This document shows positions 36,028 to 43,981 of a stretch of 64,000 bases of DNA, piece by piece (the stretch's first letter is position 1; every line of letters starts with the position of its first letter). The notes beneath the pieces are model-generated. The model saw nothing but the letters and a program-made list of their open reading frames with translations, searched no databases and was not told where the DNA came from. The translations under genes and the position numbers were made by a program. Location of the stretch: the NCBI RefSeq assembly GCF_022568815.1, contig NZ_JAKZHX010000008.1, positions 186,001 through 250,000 of the forward strand, read 5' to 3'. The stretch is from Undibacterium paludis (GTDB lineage: Bacteria; Pseudomonadota; Gammaproteobacteria; Burkholderiales; Burkholderiaceae_D).

Positions 36028-37208
36028 TCAGCCATGAACAGCTTGCGTTGCTGCGTGCCCAGACTCCTGGTCTTGACCAGGGCCTGCATTTCAATCACGC
36101 CGGTGCGTCGCTGCTGCCGCAGGCGGCGTTGCAAGCCATACAAGCGCACCTGCAACTCGAATCCCGGGTCGGCCCCATGGAAGCTGCACTCATGGTCGCA
36201 GACCGTCTGCAAGCCATGCGTGAAGATGCGGCCAGGTTGATCAATGCCGGCAGTGAAGAAATCGCCTTCATGACATCGGGCTCCAGCGCCTTTGGCAGTG
36301 TGTTCGCCGCATTGCCGCCATTCAGGCAGGGTGAGCGTATTCTGGTCAGCCGGCAGGAGTGGGGCGGCAACCTGGCCAATTACCAGCGTGCGGCACAAGC
36401 CACGGGTGCTGTCGTCGAGGTCATGCCCTGCCGTACCGACGGCAGTGTCGACGCTGGCGCACTGGCCAATTGCATCGATCAACGTGTGCGCCTGATCTCA
36501 CTGACCTGGCTGCCCGCCAATGGTGGCCTGATCAATGATGCCGTTGCGGTGGGCAAGGTAGCTGCTGCCACAGGTGTGCCCTATATCATCGATGCCGGGC
36601 AGGCATTGGGCCAGGTGCCGGTTGATGTCAAAGCCCTGCAATGCGATGTACTCAAGAGCGCAGGCCGCAAACACCTGCGCGGCCCGCGCGGCACCGCCTT
36701 GCTATATGTGCGCAAGGCTTTCCTGGAACATCTGCAACCGGCCTGGGTTGATGTCTCATCGGCGCCGGTCAGTGCAGATGGGCCAGACCTGCGCAGCGAC
36801 GCCCGTCGTTTTGAAACCAGTGAAAACGCTGTCGCCCTGCAACTGGGTCTGGCTGAAGCTATCAGACTGGCGCTTGATATCGGCGCAGGAAACATCACCG
36901 CTGCCATCACCAGCCTGGCAACGACAGCACGGCAACGCCTGGCACGCATCCCCGCCATCAGCCTGCACGACCTTGGCGACGGTCCGCAATCGGGCATCAT
37001 CTCTTTCAACCTGCGCGGTCACGACGCCATGGCACTCAAAAACCGGCTGGCGCAACAGCGCATTTACATTGGCGCCAACGGCGTACCCTATACTCCGCTG
37101 GACATGCAGGCGCGTGGCCTGCACAGCATCGCGCGGGTATCGCTGTCCTACCTCAATACGCTTGAGGATGTGGAAAAACTGGCGCAGGCCCTTGAAGGTT
37201 TGGCATAG
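36024..37208 (+). CDS. Aminotransferase class V-fold PLP enzyme
   Basis: 394 aa. Fold-type I: HFNHAGASLLP at the N-terminus, FMTSGSSAFGSVFAAL (~89) for the phosphate cup, IDAGQALGQVPVDV (~190) with the Asp that binds the pyridine nitrogen, and the Schiff-base Lys in KSAGRKHLRGPRGTALLYV (~214). The wording is like the cysteine desulfurase/EgtE-like branch, but the specific reaction (desulfuration, beta-elimination or transamination) is unclear. Last gene of the qor-ridA operon; hairpin at 37276 may end it. Confidence 0.88.
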   Translation: MISHEQLALLRAQTPGLDQGLHFNHAGASLLPQAALQAIQAHLQLESRVGPMEAALMVADRLQAMREDAARLINAGSEEIAFMTSGSSAFGSVFAALPPFRQGERILVSRQEWGGNLANYQRAAQATGAVVEVMPCRTDGSVDAGALANCIDQRVRLISLTWLPANGGLINDAVAVGKVAAATGVPYIIDAGQALGQVPVDVKALQCDVLKSAGRKHLRGPRGTALLYVRKAFLEHLQPAWVDVSSAPVSADGPDLRSDARRFETSENAVALQLGLAEAIRLALDIGAGNITAAITSLATTARQRLARIPAISLHDLGDGPQSGIISFNLRGHDAMALKNRLAQQRIYIGANGVPYTPLDMQARGLHSIARVSLSYLNTLEDVEKLAQALEGLA

Positions 37209-37275
37209 GATACCTGTCGTCATGTGGCTTGCCACGCCCGTCATGCAGGGTATGGCACAGAATGGCATCATACTT

Positions 37276-37301
37276 CCATACTGGCCGTCAGGCCTGTATG
37301 G
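37276..37301 (+). terminator. Candidate hairpin terminator
   Basis: CCATACTGGCC and GGCCTGTATGG pair with a single mismatch around GTCA. It lies 67 bp after the aminotransferase stop. No T-run follows, so it may act as a Rho-type or mRNA-end structure. Confidence 0.4.
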
Positions 37302-37459
37302 AAACGGCGCTTAAAAAGACGCTGGATGCCAGATCAGGTCCGGCCTGATGGTTTGGGCGTTGCAGGCTTCAACCAGTGAATTTGCACACGCTGGCTTTCA
37401 AGACAGATCACCAACCGTACTGATGGATTGCTGCTCCGGTCCATCAGACCACATCTGCA

Positions 37460-37684
37460 TCAATCGACTACCTGCATCCACCGTTTTTCTTGAATGCTAC
37501 GTTCAAGATAATACCTGCGTGGATTGCCGCACACATGGCAACTGCATATGGTCGCCGTGTGCAAGGCCCGCCCCAGATATTTTGAATCCAGCCTGCCGTA
37601 AGCGCCATAGAAATGATACTGCCGCTTCTTTTTCAAACGGACATCATGATGCCTGCGCAAGGCGCGTAAGAGATCTTTCATCAT
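37460..37684 (-). CDS. Small CSC/CGNPR-motif protein, unknown function
   Basis: 74 aa, very basic. It reads MMKDLLRALRRHHDVRLKKK, then RALHTATICSCHVCGNPRRY, then SIQEKRW. The CSCxxCGNPR motif with a following IQExR is shared by a family of small conserved bacterial proteins, and the three Cys could bind zinc. GAGGAAC precedes the paired ATGATG start. Function is unknown; basic charge suggests nucleic-acid or ribosome contact. The opposite strand also has a long open frame, which I treat as its shadow. Confidence 0.75.
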   Translation of the reverse strand: MMKDLLRALRRHHDVRLKKKRQYHFYGAYGRLDSKYLGRALHTATICSCHVCGNPRRYYLERSIQEKRWMQVVD

Positions 37685-38067
37685 TGTTCCTCGATAACCA
37701 GGGCGGTCCGATTGCCGCCTTGTTGGTCATGAAGAACTGGGCTGAATGTTTTTTCATGGCGTTTGTTCCAGAGGGTTGTCGTGACTATTAAATTTTTTGG
37801 GGAGGTTTGCCTGATCTTTGCGGGATTTTGCGTAAGACTTGCCGCGGCGAGCACGATGTTTCCATGCTTCATGCTATTTCATTCTCCGACTGTGGTGCTT
37901 GGAATAATATTAATGGAATCAATTAATTTTTTAAATATTATTTGTTTTAATAATGAAAATATAAATTAAATTCTTATTTAATAGATATGAAAAAAATACA
38001 TTGATTTAAGCCATAAATGGGCTTTATGATAATTTAAGAAAAGAAATTTAACAATTTCGGAGATGCA
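37685..38067. promoter_or_regulatory. AT-rich upstream region of the graspetide operon
   Basis: About 380 bp. From ~37910 to 38060 the sequence is strongly AT-rich, clearly unlike the ~54% GC flanks, and should carry the operon promoter. A small inverted repeat AAGCC-ATAAATG-GGCTT lies at about 38009-38025. No short peptide gene with a ribosome site is present. A 63-codon minus-strand frame (37681-37872) is not convincing. Confidence 0.5.
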
Positions 38068-39351
38068 ATGCCGCTTGCGGGTTCAGATAATGTACAACCG
38101 GTTCGCCCCTTATTTCGCCCTGAAGCAGGTGGAGGTAAAGGCCAATCCTGGCTTGGTGAAGTTGTTTTTCTGCGCCCCCTGTCTTTCATTGTCTACGCTG
38201 TCTTTTCACTATGTGTCATCACGGCATTGGTCAGCTTTGCATTTTTAGGCAGCTATACAAGGCGCTCCGTGGTTACTGGCGCTGTCTTGCCATCTGGGGG
38301 CTTGCTGAAAATATATTCTCCGCGCCCCGCACGTGTGCTGGAGCGTAAAGTTACCGAAGGGCAGTATGTGCAAGCCGGACAGATTTTGTTCACGCTGAGC
38401 GATGATTTTACCCTGGCAAAAGAAGGCGAGCCTGGTCGTGAAGCCGTTATGCTGCAAAACCTGGCGGGCAAACGCGCTAACCTCCAGGCTGAGCGCAACT
38501 CTCAGATCACGCAGAACCTGCAATTACGTGAAAAATTGCAGCGGCAAATCGAGGGAATACAAGCCGAACTACTGCAAATCGATCGCGAGATAGCGACGCA
38601 ATCGGAACGCCTTGAGTCTGCCAGGGAAAATTTTCAAAGACAGCAAAACCTGGCAGCGCAAGGGTTTTTAGCTGCCACGGCATTGCAGCAAAAAAAGGAC
38701 GAGAGTCTTGAGCAGCAAGCACGTTTGCAGGCAGTGCAAAGAACCCGCCTGAACCTGCAACGTGAAAAATCAGAACGAGAGGCAGAACTGGTCGGTGCTG
38801 TGACCGTTGCCACCCGTGAACAGCAGCAGCTTGACCGCCAGTCACTTGAGCTTGAACAAACTGAGTTACAGAACCAGGCAAAGTTTTCTATTACTGCCTC
38901 ACAAGCCGGTACGGTGGGCGCCATTCTGGCTGAGCCCGGACAAAGTGTCAGTCAGTCGGCGCTCGCCACGCTCATTCCGTCGAATGCACCACTGGAAGCC
39001 CAGGCTTTCGTTCCTGCAAATTCTGCTGGCTTCTTAAAACCTGGTTTGCCTGTGCGCCTCCGTTACAACGCTTATCCTTACCAGAAATTTGGGCAATATC
39101 TGGGCCATGTCGCCGAGGTTGCCAAAACGCCGCTTGCACCATCTGAATTGCCGGCGGTGCTGGCTAGTGACAGAGGTAATCAAGTACTTTACCGCGTACG
39201 TATTGCACTTGACCAGCAAAGCGTACAAGTCTACGGAAAAAATGAGTTATTAAGTCCGGGCACCTTGTTTGAAGCAGACATCCTGCAAGAGACACGTACT
39301 ATCTGGGAATGGGTGCTGGAACCTTTGTTCAGCTTGAAAGGGCAACTGTGA
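38068..39351 (+). CDS. HlyD-family adaptor of a peptide exporter
   Basis: 427 aa; GGAG 6-7 nt before the ATG. One membrane segment (~37-60) is followed by a lipoyl-like barrel (IYSPRPARVLERKVTEGQYVQAGQ, ~88), a long coiled coil (~128-255, Gln/Glu/Leu-rich) and a second barrel half (ASQAGTVGAILAEPGQSVSQ, ~273). This is the membrane-fusion protein of type I export, which links an inner-membrane ABC exporter to an outer-membrane TolC channel; no tolC gene is in the cluster, so a housekeeping one must serve. Its stop overlaps the GTG start of the ABC exporter gene. Confidence 0.92.
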   Translation: MPLAGSDNVQPVRPLFRPEAGGGKGQSWLGEVVFLRPLSFIVYAVFSLCVITALVSFAFLGSYTRRSVVTGAVLPSGGLLKIYSPRPARVLERKVTEGQYVQAGQILFTLSDDFTLAKEGEPGREAVMLQNLAGKRANLQAERNSQITQNLQLREKLQRQIEGIQAELLQIDREIATQSERLESARENFQRQQNLAAQGFLAATALQQKKDESLEQQARLQAVQRTRLNLQREKSEREAELVGAVTVATREQQQLDRQSLELEQTELQNQAKFSITASQAGTVGAILAEPGQSVSQSALATLIPSNAPLEAQAFVPANSAGFLKPGLPVRLRYNAYPYQKFGQYLGHVAEVAKTPLAPSELPAVLASDRGNQVLYRVRIALDQQSVQVYGKNELLSPGTLFEADILQETRTIWEWVLEPLFSLKGQL

Positions 39352-41528
39352 TATTTGATGCTCTGAATATGGGCTGGCGTAACCGCGTACCTTTGATTTT
39401 GCAAAGTGAAGCAGCAGAATGTGGGCTGGCATGCCTGGCGATGCTGGCCGGGTATCACGGTTACGAGACAAATCTCTTGGCACTGCGCCAACGCTTTTCA
39501 CTGAGCCTGCGAGGTGCAAATTTAAAGCACCTGATCGACATTGCTCAAAAACTCAATTTTTCCACTCGTGCAATTCGCATCGAATTGGAAGATCTGGCTT
39601 ATCTGCCGACGCCTGCTATTTTGCACTGGAACATGAACCACTTCGTTGTGCTGGTGAGTGTCAATACCAGCGCAGACGGCAGTTTGAAGCACATCGTAAT
39701 TCATGATCCCGGGAGCGGGGAATGCACCTGCAATGCGGCAGAAGTTGCGCAACGCTTCACAGGGATTGCACTGGAAATAGCGCCTGCCGCCGGTTTTGAA
39801 GCCAGGCAGGAAAAGCAAGCATTGTCTATTACGCACCTGCTTGGTCATATCAGGGGGTTGAGCGGTGCTGTTGTGCAGATCGTAGCTCTTGCACTTGGTC
39901 TGGAGCTACTGGCGCTGGCCGCGCCTTTTTATATGCAACTCGTGGTTGACTCTGCCTTACTGTCAGCAGACCGGCAGTTACTCACCTTGCTGGCCCTTGG
40001 TTTTGGTTTGCTCTTAGTGATACAAACTACGCTCTCCCTGATGCGTAGCTGGATGTTGCTGGTATTGTCCACGCATATGAATTTACAGTGGCTGGCAAAC
40101 ATTTTTCATCACTTGATACGCTTGCCTCTGGCTTTTTTTGAGAAGCGCCATCTGGGTGATGTCATGTCACGTTTCAATAGCGTACAAGCGATTCAGCGTA
40201 CGTTGACGACCAGTTTCATCGAAGCCATGCTTGATGGCATCTTGGCGTTGTCTACCCTGACGATGATGTTTATCTATAGTCCAGGCCTGAGTGCACTTGT
40301 GCTGGCATTTGCTGTTTTATATGCGGTATTGAGATTTGCTTTTTATAGCCCGCTGCGACGCGCGAACGAAGAGAGCCTGAACATGGCTGCACGTGAGCAA
40401 ACCATGATGATGGAATCACTGCGCGCCATCCAGTCAATAAAACTTTTTGCGCATGAAAACCAGCGCCAGCAGCGGTGGTATAACGCCCTGGCTTCGACCA
40501 CCAATCGCCAGGTGCGTTTTCAAAAAATAGGCCTGGGTTTCAGTTTTGGACGCCAGCTGTTGAATGGACTGGAGAATGTCTTAGTGATCTGGCTAGGTGC
40601 AAAATTGGCTATGAATAATGTTTTTTCTGTAGGCATGTTATTCGCCTTTATCAGCTACAAAACCACCTTTTCAACCAGGATATTTGCTTTGGTTGATAAA
40701 TGGATGGAGCTCAAGATGGTGGGGCTGCAAGCCGAGCGTTTGGCTGACATCGTCTTGACTGCGCCAGATACCTGTCATAGTGAAAATGAGCGTCTGTCTT
40801 TACACCAGGCCTCGCCAGAAAGCCTTGCGCTGAGCGTTAGAAATCTTGGTTTTCGTTATGCTGATGGCGAGCCCTGGATCATCAAAAATTGCAGCTTCGA
40901 TATCCAGTCAGGAGAGTCGCTTGCGTTGATTGGCGCTTCTGGTTGCGGCAAGACTACATTAGTCAAACTCATGCTTGGCCTGCTTACCCCTACCGAAGGC
41001 GAAATATACATCAACGGCCAGCCTTTAAGCCAGTTTGGCATGCAGGCATATCGCTCTCACATTGCGGCAGTCATGCAAGACGATCAATTATTGTCCGGGT
41101 CAATACTTGATAACCTGAGCTTCTTTGACCAAAAACCAGATATGGAGCGTGTCAGTCGTTGCGCCCAGATGGCTGCTATCTCCAGTGATATTGAAAACAT
41201 GCCCATGGCTTGGCAAACCTTGATTGGTGACATGGGATCTTCTCTTTCTGGCGGTCAAAAGCAAAGACTTTTGCTGGCCCGCGCTTTATATCGACAACCA
41301 AAATTGCTTTTCCTGGACGAAGCCACGAGTCACCTTGATGTTACACGTGAAGCTGAAGTTAATCAGGCAGTTTCCCAGTTGGCGATCACTCGCGTCATTG
41401 TTGCGCACAGACCTGAAACGATCAAAAGTGCTGACAGGGTAATAGAAATGGCCAAGGGTGAAATTGTCAGGGACTTGCGCAGGACTCCCGCAGGAGAAGA
41501 CCTGGATAAAGAAAAAAACGTGCAGTAA
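39348..41528 (+). CDS. Bacteriocin/RiPP ABC exporter with N-terminal C39 peptidase (PCAT)
   Basis: 726 aa from GTG 39348, which overlaps the hlyD stop (GTGA) and has AAAGGG 5 nt upstream; an ATG at 39369 is the alternative. Residues ~15-150 form a C39 protease: Gln19 and Cys25 (SEAAECGLACL), His98 (HWNMNHFVVL) and Asp120 (IHDPGSG), so the catalytic set is complete. Then six membrane segments (~165-440) and an ATPase with Walker A GASGCGKTT (~528), signature LSGGQKQR (~632), Walker B LLFLDEAT (~653) and the H-loop AHRPE. Such proteins cut leader peptides after Gly-Gly and export the core. The 56-aa peptide encoded 80 bp downstream has exactly that site. Confidence 0.95.
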   Translation: MIFDALNMGWRNRVPLILQSEAAECGLACLAMLAGYHGYETNLLALRQRFSLSLRGANLKHLIDIAQKLNFSTRAIRIELEDLAYLPTPAILHWNMNHFVVLVSVNTSADGSLKHIVIHDPGSGECTCNAAEVAQRFTGIALEIAPAAGFEARQEKQALSITHLLGHIRGLSGAVVQIVALALGLELLALAAPFYMQLVVDSALLSADRQLLTLLALGFGLLLVIQTTLSLMRSWMLLVLSTHMNLQWLANIFHHLIRLPLAFFEKRHLGDVMSRFNSVQAIQRTLTTSFIEAMLDGILALSTLTMMFIYSPGLSALVLAFAVLYAVLRFAFYSPLRRANEESLNMAAREQTMMMESLRAIQSIKLFAHENQRQQRWYNALASTTNRQVRFQKIGLGFSFGRQLLNGLENVLVIWLGAKLAMNNVFSVGMLFAFISYKTTFSTRIFALVDKWMELKMVGLQAERLADIVLTAPDTCHSENERLSLHQASPESLALSVRNLGFRYADGEPWIIKNCSFDIQSGESLALIGASGCGKTTLVKLMLGLLTPTEGEIYINGQPLSQFGMQAYRSHIAAVMQDDQLLSGSILDNLSFFDQKPDMERVSRCAQMAAISSDIENMPMAWQTLIGDMGSSLSGGQKQRLLLARALYRQPKLLFLDEATSHLDVTREAEVNQAVSQLAITRVIVAHRPETIKSADRVIEMAKGEIVRDLRRTPAGEDLDKEKNVQ

Positions 41529-41608
41529 AGATCGCTTTTTTTGCATGGCGTGCCGACCAGCCATGTAGAAATTTTTCTTGGTCGGAGCATCATTTAGGAG
41601 ATACAAAC

Positions 41609-41779
41609 GTGAGTAACGAAACTAAAGTACGTGTTTTGGGAAGACTGTTGGGACAAGAAATTTCTCCAAAAGAAACAGAAGACGTTTCTGGTGGCTGGAT
41701 ACCTACGAGCTATTTTCAAACAGGTTACTCTACTGGCGAAAGCAGTACGGATGTTGATGAAAGTGATTCAAGAGGTTAA
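41609..41779 (+). CDS. Graspetide-like RiPP precursor peptide with double-glycine leader
   Basis: 56 aa, GTG start with AGGAG 8 nt upstream. Leader 1-29 is charged and ends ISPKETEDVSGG; Gly28-Gly29 is a standard C39 cleavage site. The core, 30-56, begins WIPTSYFQTGYSTGE and continues with an acidic, hydroxyl-rich tail, STDVDESD, then SRG. It has 10 Ser/Thr and 6 Asp/Glu but no Cys and no Lys. That excludes lanthionine or disulfide bacteriocins and leaves side-chain esters between Thr/Ser and Glu/Asp as the expected chemistry of the ATP-grasp enzyme next door. It lacks the microviridin TxKxPSD core and PFFARFLE leader motifs. Function as protease inhibitor or other bioactive peptide is inference. 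Confidence 0.85.
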   Translation: MSNETKVRVLGRLLGQEISPKETEDVSGGWIPTSYFQTGYSTGESSTDVDESDSRG

Positions 41780-41791
41780 GTTTTCCTAAGT

Positions 41792-41823
41792 GATATGGGG
41801 ACTGCATTCGTAGTTCCCATATC
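41792..41823 (+). promoter_or_regulatory. Intercistronic hairpin between precursor and ligase genes
   Basis: GATATGGGGACT pairs with AGTTCCCATATC (12 bp, one G-U) around an 8-nt loop, starting 13 bp after the precursor stop. No T-run follows. It could protect the precursor mRNA end or reduce read-through, giving more peptide than enzyme. Confidence 0.65.
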
Positions 41824-41860
41824 CCCGTTAGTGCGCTATCTACAAAATCCCTGACTTGAA

Positions 41861-42967
41861 ATGACAATTTTAATTCTTTCAAAAGAAGATGATCTTCATG
41901 TTTCTGCTGTTGAATGGGGCTTGAAGCAATTTGGTTGTGATACTTACATTTGGAATTGGCATAACTTTCCTCATGGCGATACTTGTAAATGGAATCTCAA
42001 TGTGAATTCATTTTCTTTACAGGATATATGGGTCAATGATCGCAATCTGGGGAGCAATATCACTGCTGTCTGGAATCGTCGCTTTGGCGTACCAACACCT
42101 ACGGCGAATAGTCATGAAGATGACTATGAATTGATTAAAAAAGAATCGGTCTCATTTTTGAGAAACATGCTTAGATTGATTGGCGATAGTGAGACAAGAT
42201 GGGTTAATCCCCTGGTCCCTTCGATGGAGGCGGATCATAAGATCAGGCAATTAGTATTTGCCAAGCAGGCGGGCTTTGATGTACCAGATACCTATATAGG
42301 TAATGACCCTGCTGAATTATTGAATTTCTACAATAAACATCACAAAAAAATCATATTCAAAGCGTTTAACCCAGGCGGCTGGTATAAAAATGATGGCCCT
42401 ACGACTGTACTGAAAACTGCCCGCGTTTTAGAAGAGCACATTCATCATGCTGAAGCCATACGTGCATGCCCGGCCATATACCAACCCTTGATAGAAAAAG
42501 AATATGAAATCCGGGTCACGGTCATCGGCAATCGGGTCCTGGCGGGGAAAATTTCAGCAGATAATACTTGCGTTGATTGGCGTTATGATTCGCCGCAGGC
42601 ATGTAGAAACGTGACTTTTTTTGAACTCCCAGCACATATTGCTGATAAGTGCATTTCCCTGAGCAGAAGCATGGGACTGGAATTTGGTTGCATTGATTTG
42701 ATTTATTCAAAGACAGGGAATATCATTTTTCTGGAGATCAATGAGGCAGGGCAGTTTATGTGGAAAGAATTGGCTGATCCAAAATTGAATGTGCTTGATG
42801 CGTTTTGCAGATTACTAGCTGCATCGGAATTCTCTGATACTGAATTGCAAACCAAGCCTGTGATTTCGCTGCAAAATTATTTTAAGACTGACGAGTATAA
42901 AACTACATTGGGCAACATCATCAATGCCAGTGGCACAAAGCCATCCAATATTTACGAAGAGGCCTGA
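41861..42967 (+). CDS. ATP-grasp peptide ligase, MvdC/MvdD (graspetide synthetase) type
   Basis: 368 aa. ATP-grasp features in order: ADHKIRQLVFAKQAGFDVPDT (~124-144, start of the ATP-grasp core), IIFKAF with Lys167, EYEIRVTVIG (~214-223), VDWR (~238-241), FGCIDLIYSKTG (~275, metal Asp279) and LEINEAGQFMW (~291-301) with metal ligands Glu292 and Asn294. The ExRVTVxG...VDWR...IDL...FLEIN set is characteristic of graspetide synthetases, which activate Asp/Glu side chains with ATP and join them to Thr/Ser/Lys side chains. The ribosome site is weak (only TTGAA near the ATG), unlike the precursor. Its stop is immediately followed by the next ATG. Confidence 0.9.
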   Translation: MTILILSKEDDLHVSAVEWGLKQFGCDTYIWNWHNFPHGDTCKWNLNVNSFSLQDIWVNDRNLGSNITAVWNRRFGVPTPTANSHEDDYELIKKESVSFLRNMLRLIGDSETRWVNPLVPSMEADHKIRQLVFAKQAGFDVPDTYIGNDPAELLNFYNKHHKKIIFKAFNPGGWYKNDGPTTVLKTARVLEEHIHHAEAIRACPAIYQPLIEKEYEIRVTVIGNRVLAGKISADNTCVDWRYDSPQACRNVTFFELPAHIADKCISLSRSMGLEFGCIDLIYSKTGNIIFLEINEAGQFMWKELADPKLNVLDAFCRLLAASEFSDTELQTKPVISLQNYFKTDEYKTTLGNIINASGTKPSNIYEEA

Positions 42968-43603
42968 ATGAGATTCACAGCTTGCCTATTGTTTCTTTTT
43001 TATATGCCCCTTTGTATTGCGCAAGAGCCTTGTTCCCCCGCCAAATTGAATGCAGACCTTGAACAGGTGCTGGAGCTTGACCAAGGCTTGCGCAGGACCC
43101 ATCAGTTCGCTGTCTATGACCAGAAATTTTCGCCCAGTGCAGAGCATCAGGCGGCAGTGGACAAGGCTCTGTCGGATATGCGCGTTGCGGACCAGAACAA
43201 CCACGCCATTGTAGAAGGTATTTTCAATACCTGTGGCGCACCTGATGCCAGGTTATTGAGCTATAAAGCTAATACAGCCTTGTTTCTGACCATACAGCAT
43301 GGCAGTAAGGCTGATCGCATCACCTATTTCCCCTACTTTGAAAAACAATACCAAGACAACCAACTACATAGTTTTCGCTATGTGATGATGGTTGATCGCA
43401 TGCGCTTTGACCAGGGAAAGGGGCAGCTATATGGCACGCAATTTTTCCCCAATAAAGAAGGTGTGGATGCCTACGGTAATGTGGAAGAACCCGAAAAAAT
43501 CAATGAACGACGCGAAAAAATGGGCATGACACGCCTGCTGGTATTTGATGAGGTGTATCCCCCAAAAACAGAACAGGGTAAATCCATGGAGAAATCCAGG
43601 TAG
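42968..43603 (+). CDS. Secreted DUF6624-like protein in the graspetide operon
   Basis: 211 aa. Signal peptide ~1-18 (LCIA-QEPC). The DUF6624 landmarks are visible: LFLTIQHGSKADRITYFPYFEKQ (~99), MMVDRMRFDQGKGQLYGTQFF (~139) and a late INERREKMGMTRLLVFDEV. The gene starts directly after the ligase stop with GAGG overlapping the ligase end, so it is translationally coupled. DUF6624 has no established activity to my knowledge. In this context it could be an immunity protein, a periplasmic target, or a final processing factor; none of these can be chosen from sequence. Confidence 0.8.
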   Translation: MRFTACLLFLFYMPLCIAQEPCSPAKLNADLEQVLELDQGLRRTHQFAVYDQKFSPSAEHQAAVDKALSDMRVADQNNHAIVEGIFNTCGAPDARLLSYKANTALFLTIQHGSKADRITYFPYFEKQYQDNQLHSFRYVMMVDRMRFDQGKGQLYGTQFFPNKEGVDAYGNVEEPEKINERREKMGMTRLLVFDEVYPPKTEQGKSMEKSR

Positions 43604-43709
43604 TTTGTATTGAGGCATTTTTGGGGTTGACCGCTCTTGCTGCACAATGATATGAAGGTTTAACAGTTGCGGTCGGAATCTGGCCGAGAGGACGATTAAA
43701 AAGACACCC

Positions 43710-43876
43710 GTGGACCGTGAAAGCGGAAGTGAAGGACATGTGCCCGGCGAATCAGGGCAAGGCAAGATGTTGACAAATAAGCACAGCGATAGCTTGGCTA
43801 TCGCTGGTATTTGCAACGCCGCCATGATCGTCGAGCACATGGCAGGCACTTCGCTTTTCACTGTTACGGTCCGCTA
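43710..43876 (+). mobile_element. MITE copy 3 (damaged left end)
   Basis: Same orientation and internal sequence as copy 1. The right end CACTGTTACGGTCCGC-TA is complete; the left end GTGGACCG-TGAAAG has lost about five bases of the terminal repeat and has no TA beside it. It lies 106 bp after the graspetide operon. Confidence 0.8.
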
Positions 43877-43981
43877 GATGCCGGATCAAGCCCGGCGTGA
43901 CGTGGTTGGGACTTGTAGTCGTCAATGCATGGCTGCACACGTATCAATGCCCAAAAAATACTGTTTCTGTGAATTAAAAAC

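Noticed and set aside
37348-37791. 147-codon plus-strand frame
   Set aside because: No ribosome site; the opposite strand has the CSC/CGNPR protein with motif and ribosome site.
37825-37845. Solo end of the 61.7-kb MITE (TTTTGCGTAAG-like)
   Set aside because: Only about 11 bases match; likely coincidence.
37681-37872. 63-codon minus-strand frame upstream of the CSC/CGNPR gene
   Set aside because: Composition and lack of motif or ribosome site; could be a leader but nothing supports it.
41609-41779. Reading the peptide as a class II bacteriocin or lanthipeptide
   Set aside because: The core has no Cys and there is no lanthionine synthetase; the partner enzyme is an ATP-grasp ligase.
41609-41779. 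Calling the peptide a microviridin
   Set aside because: No TxKxPSD core and no PFFARFLE leader motif.
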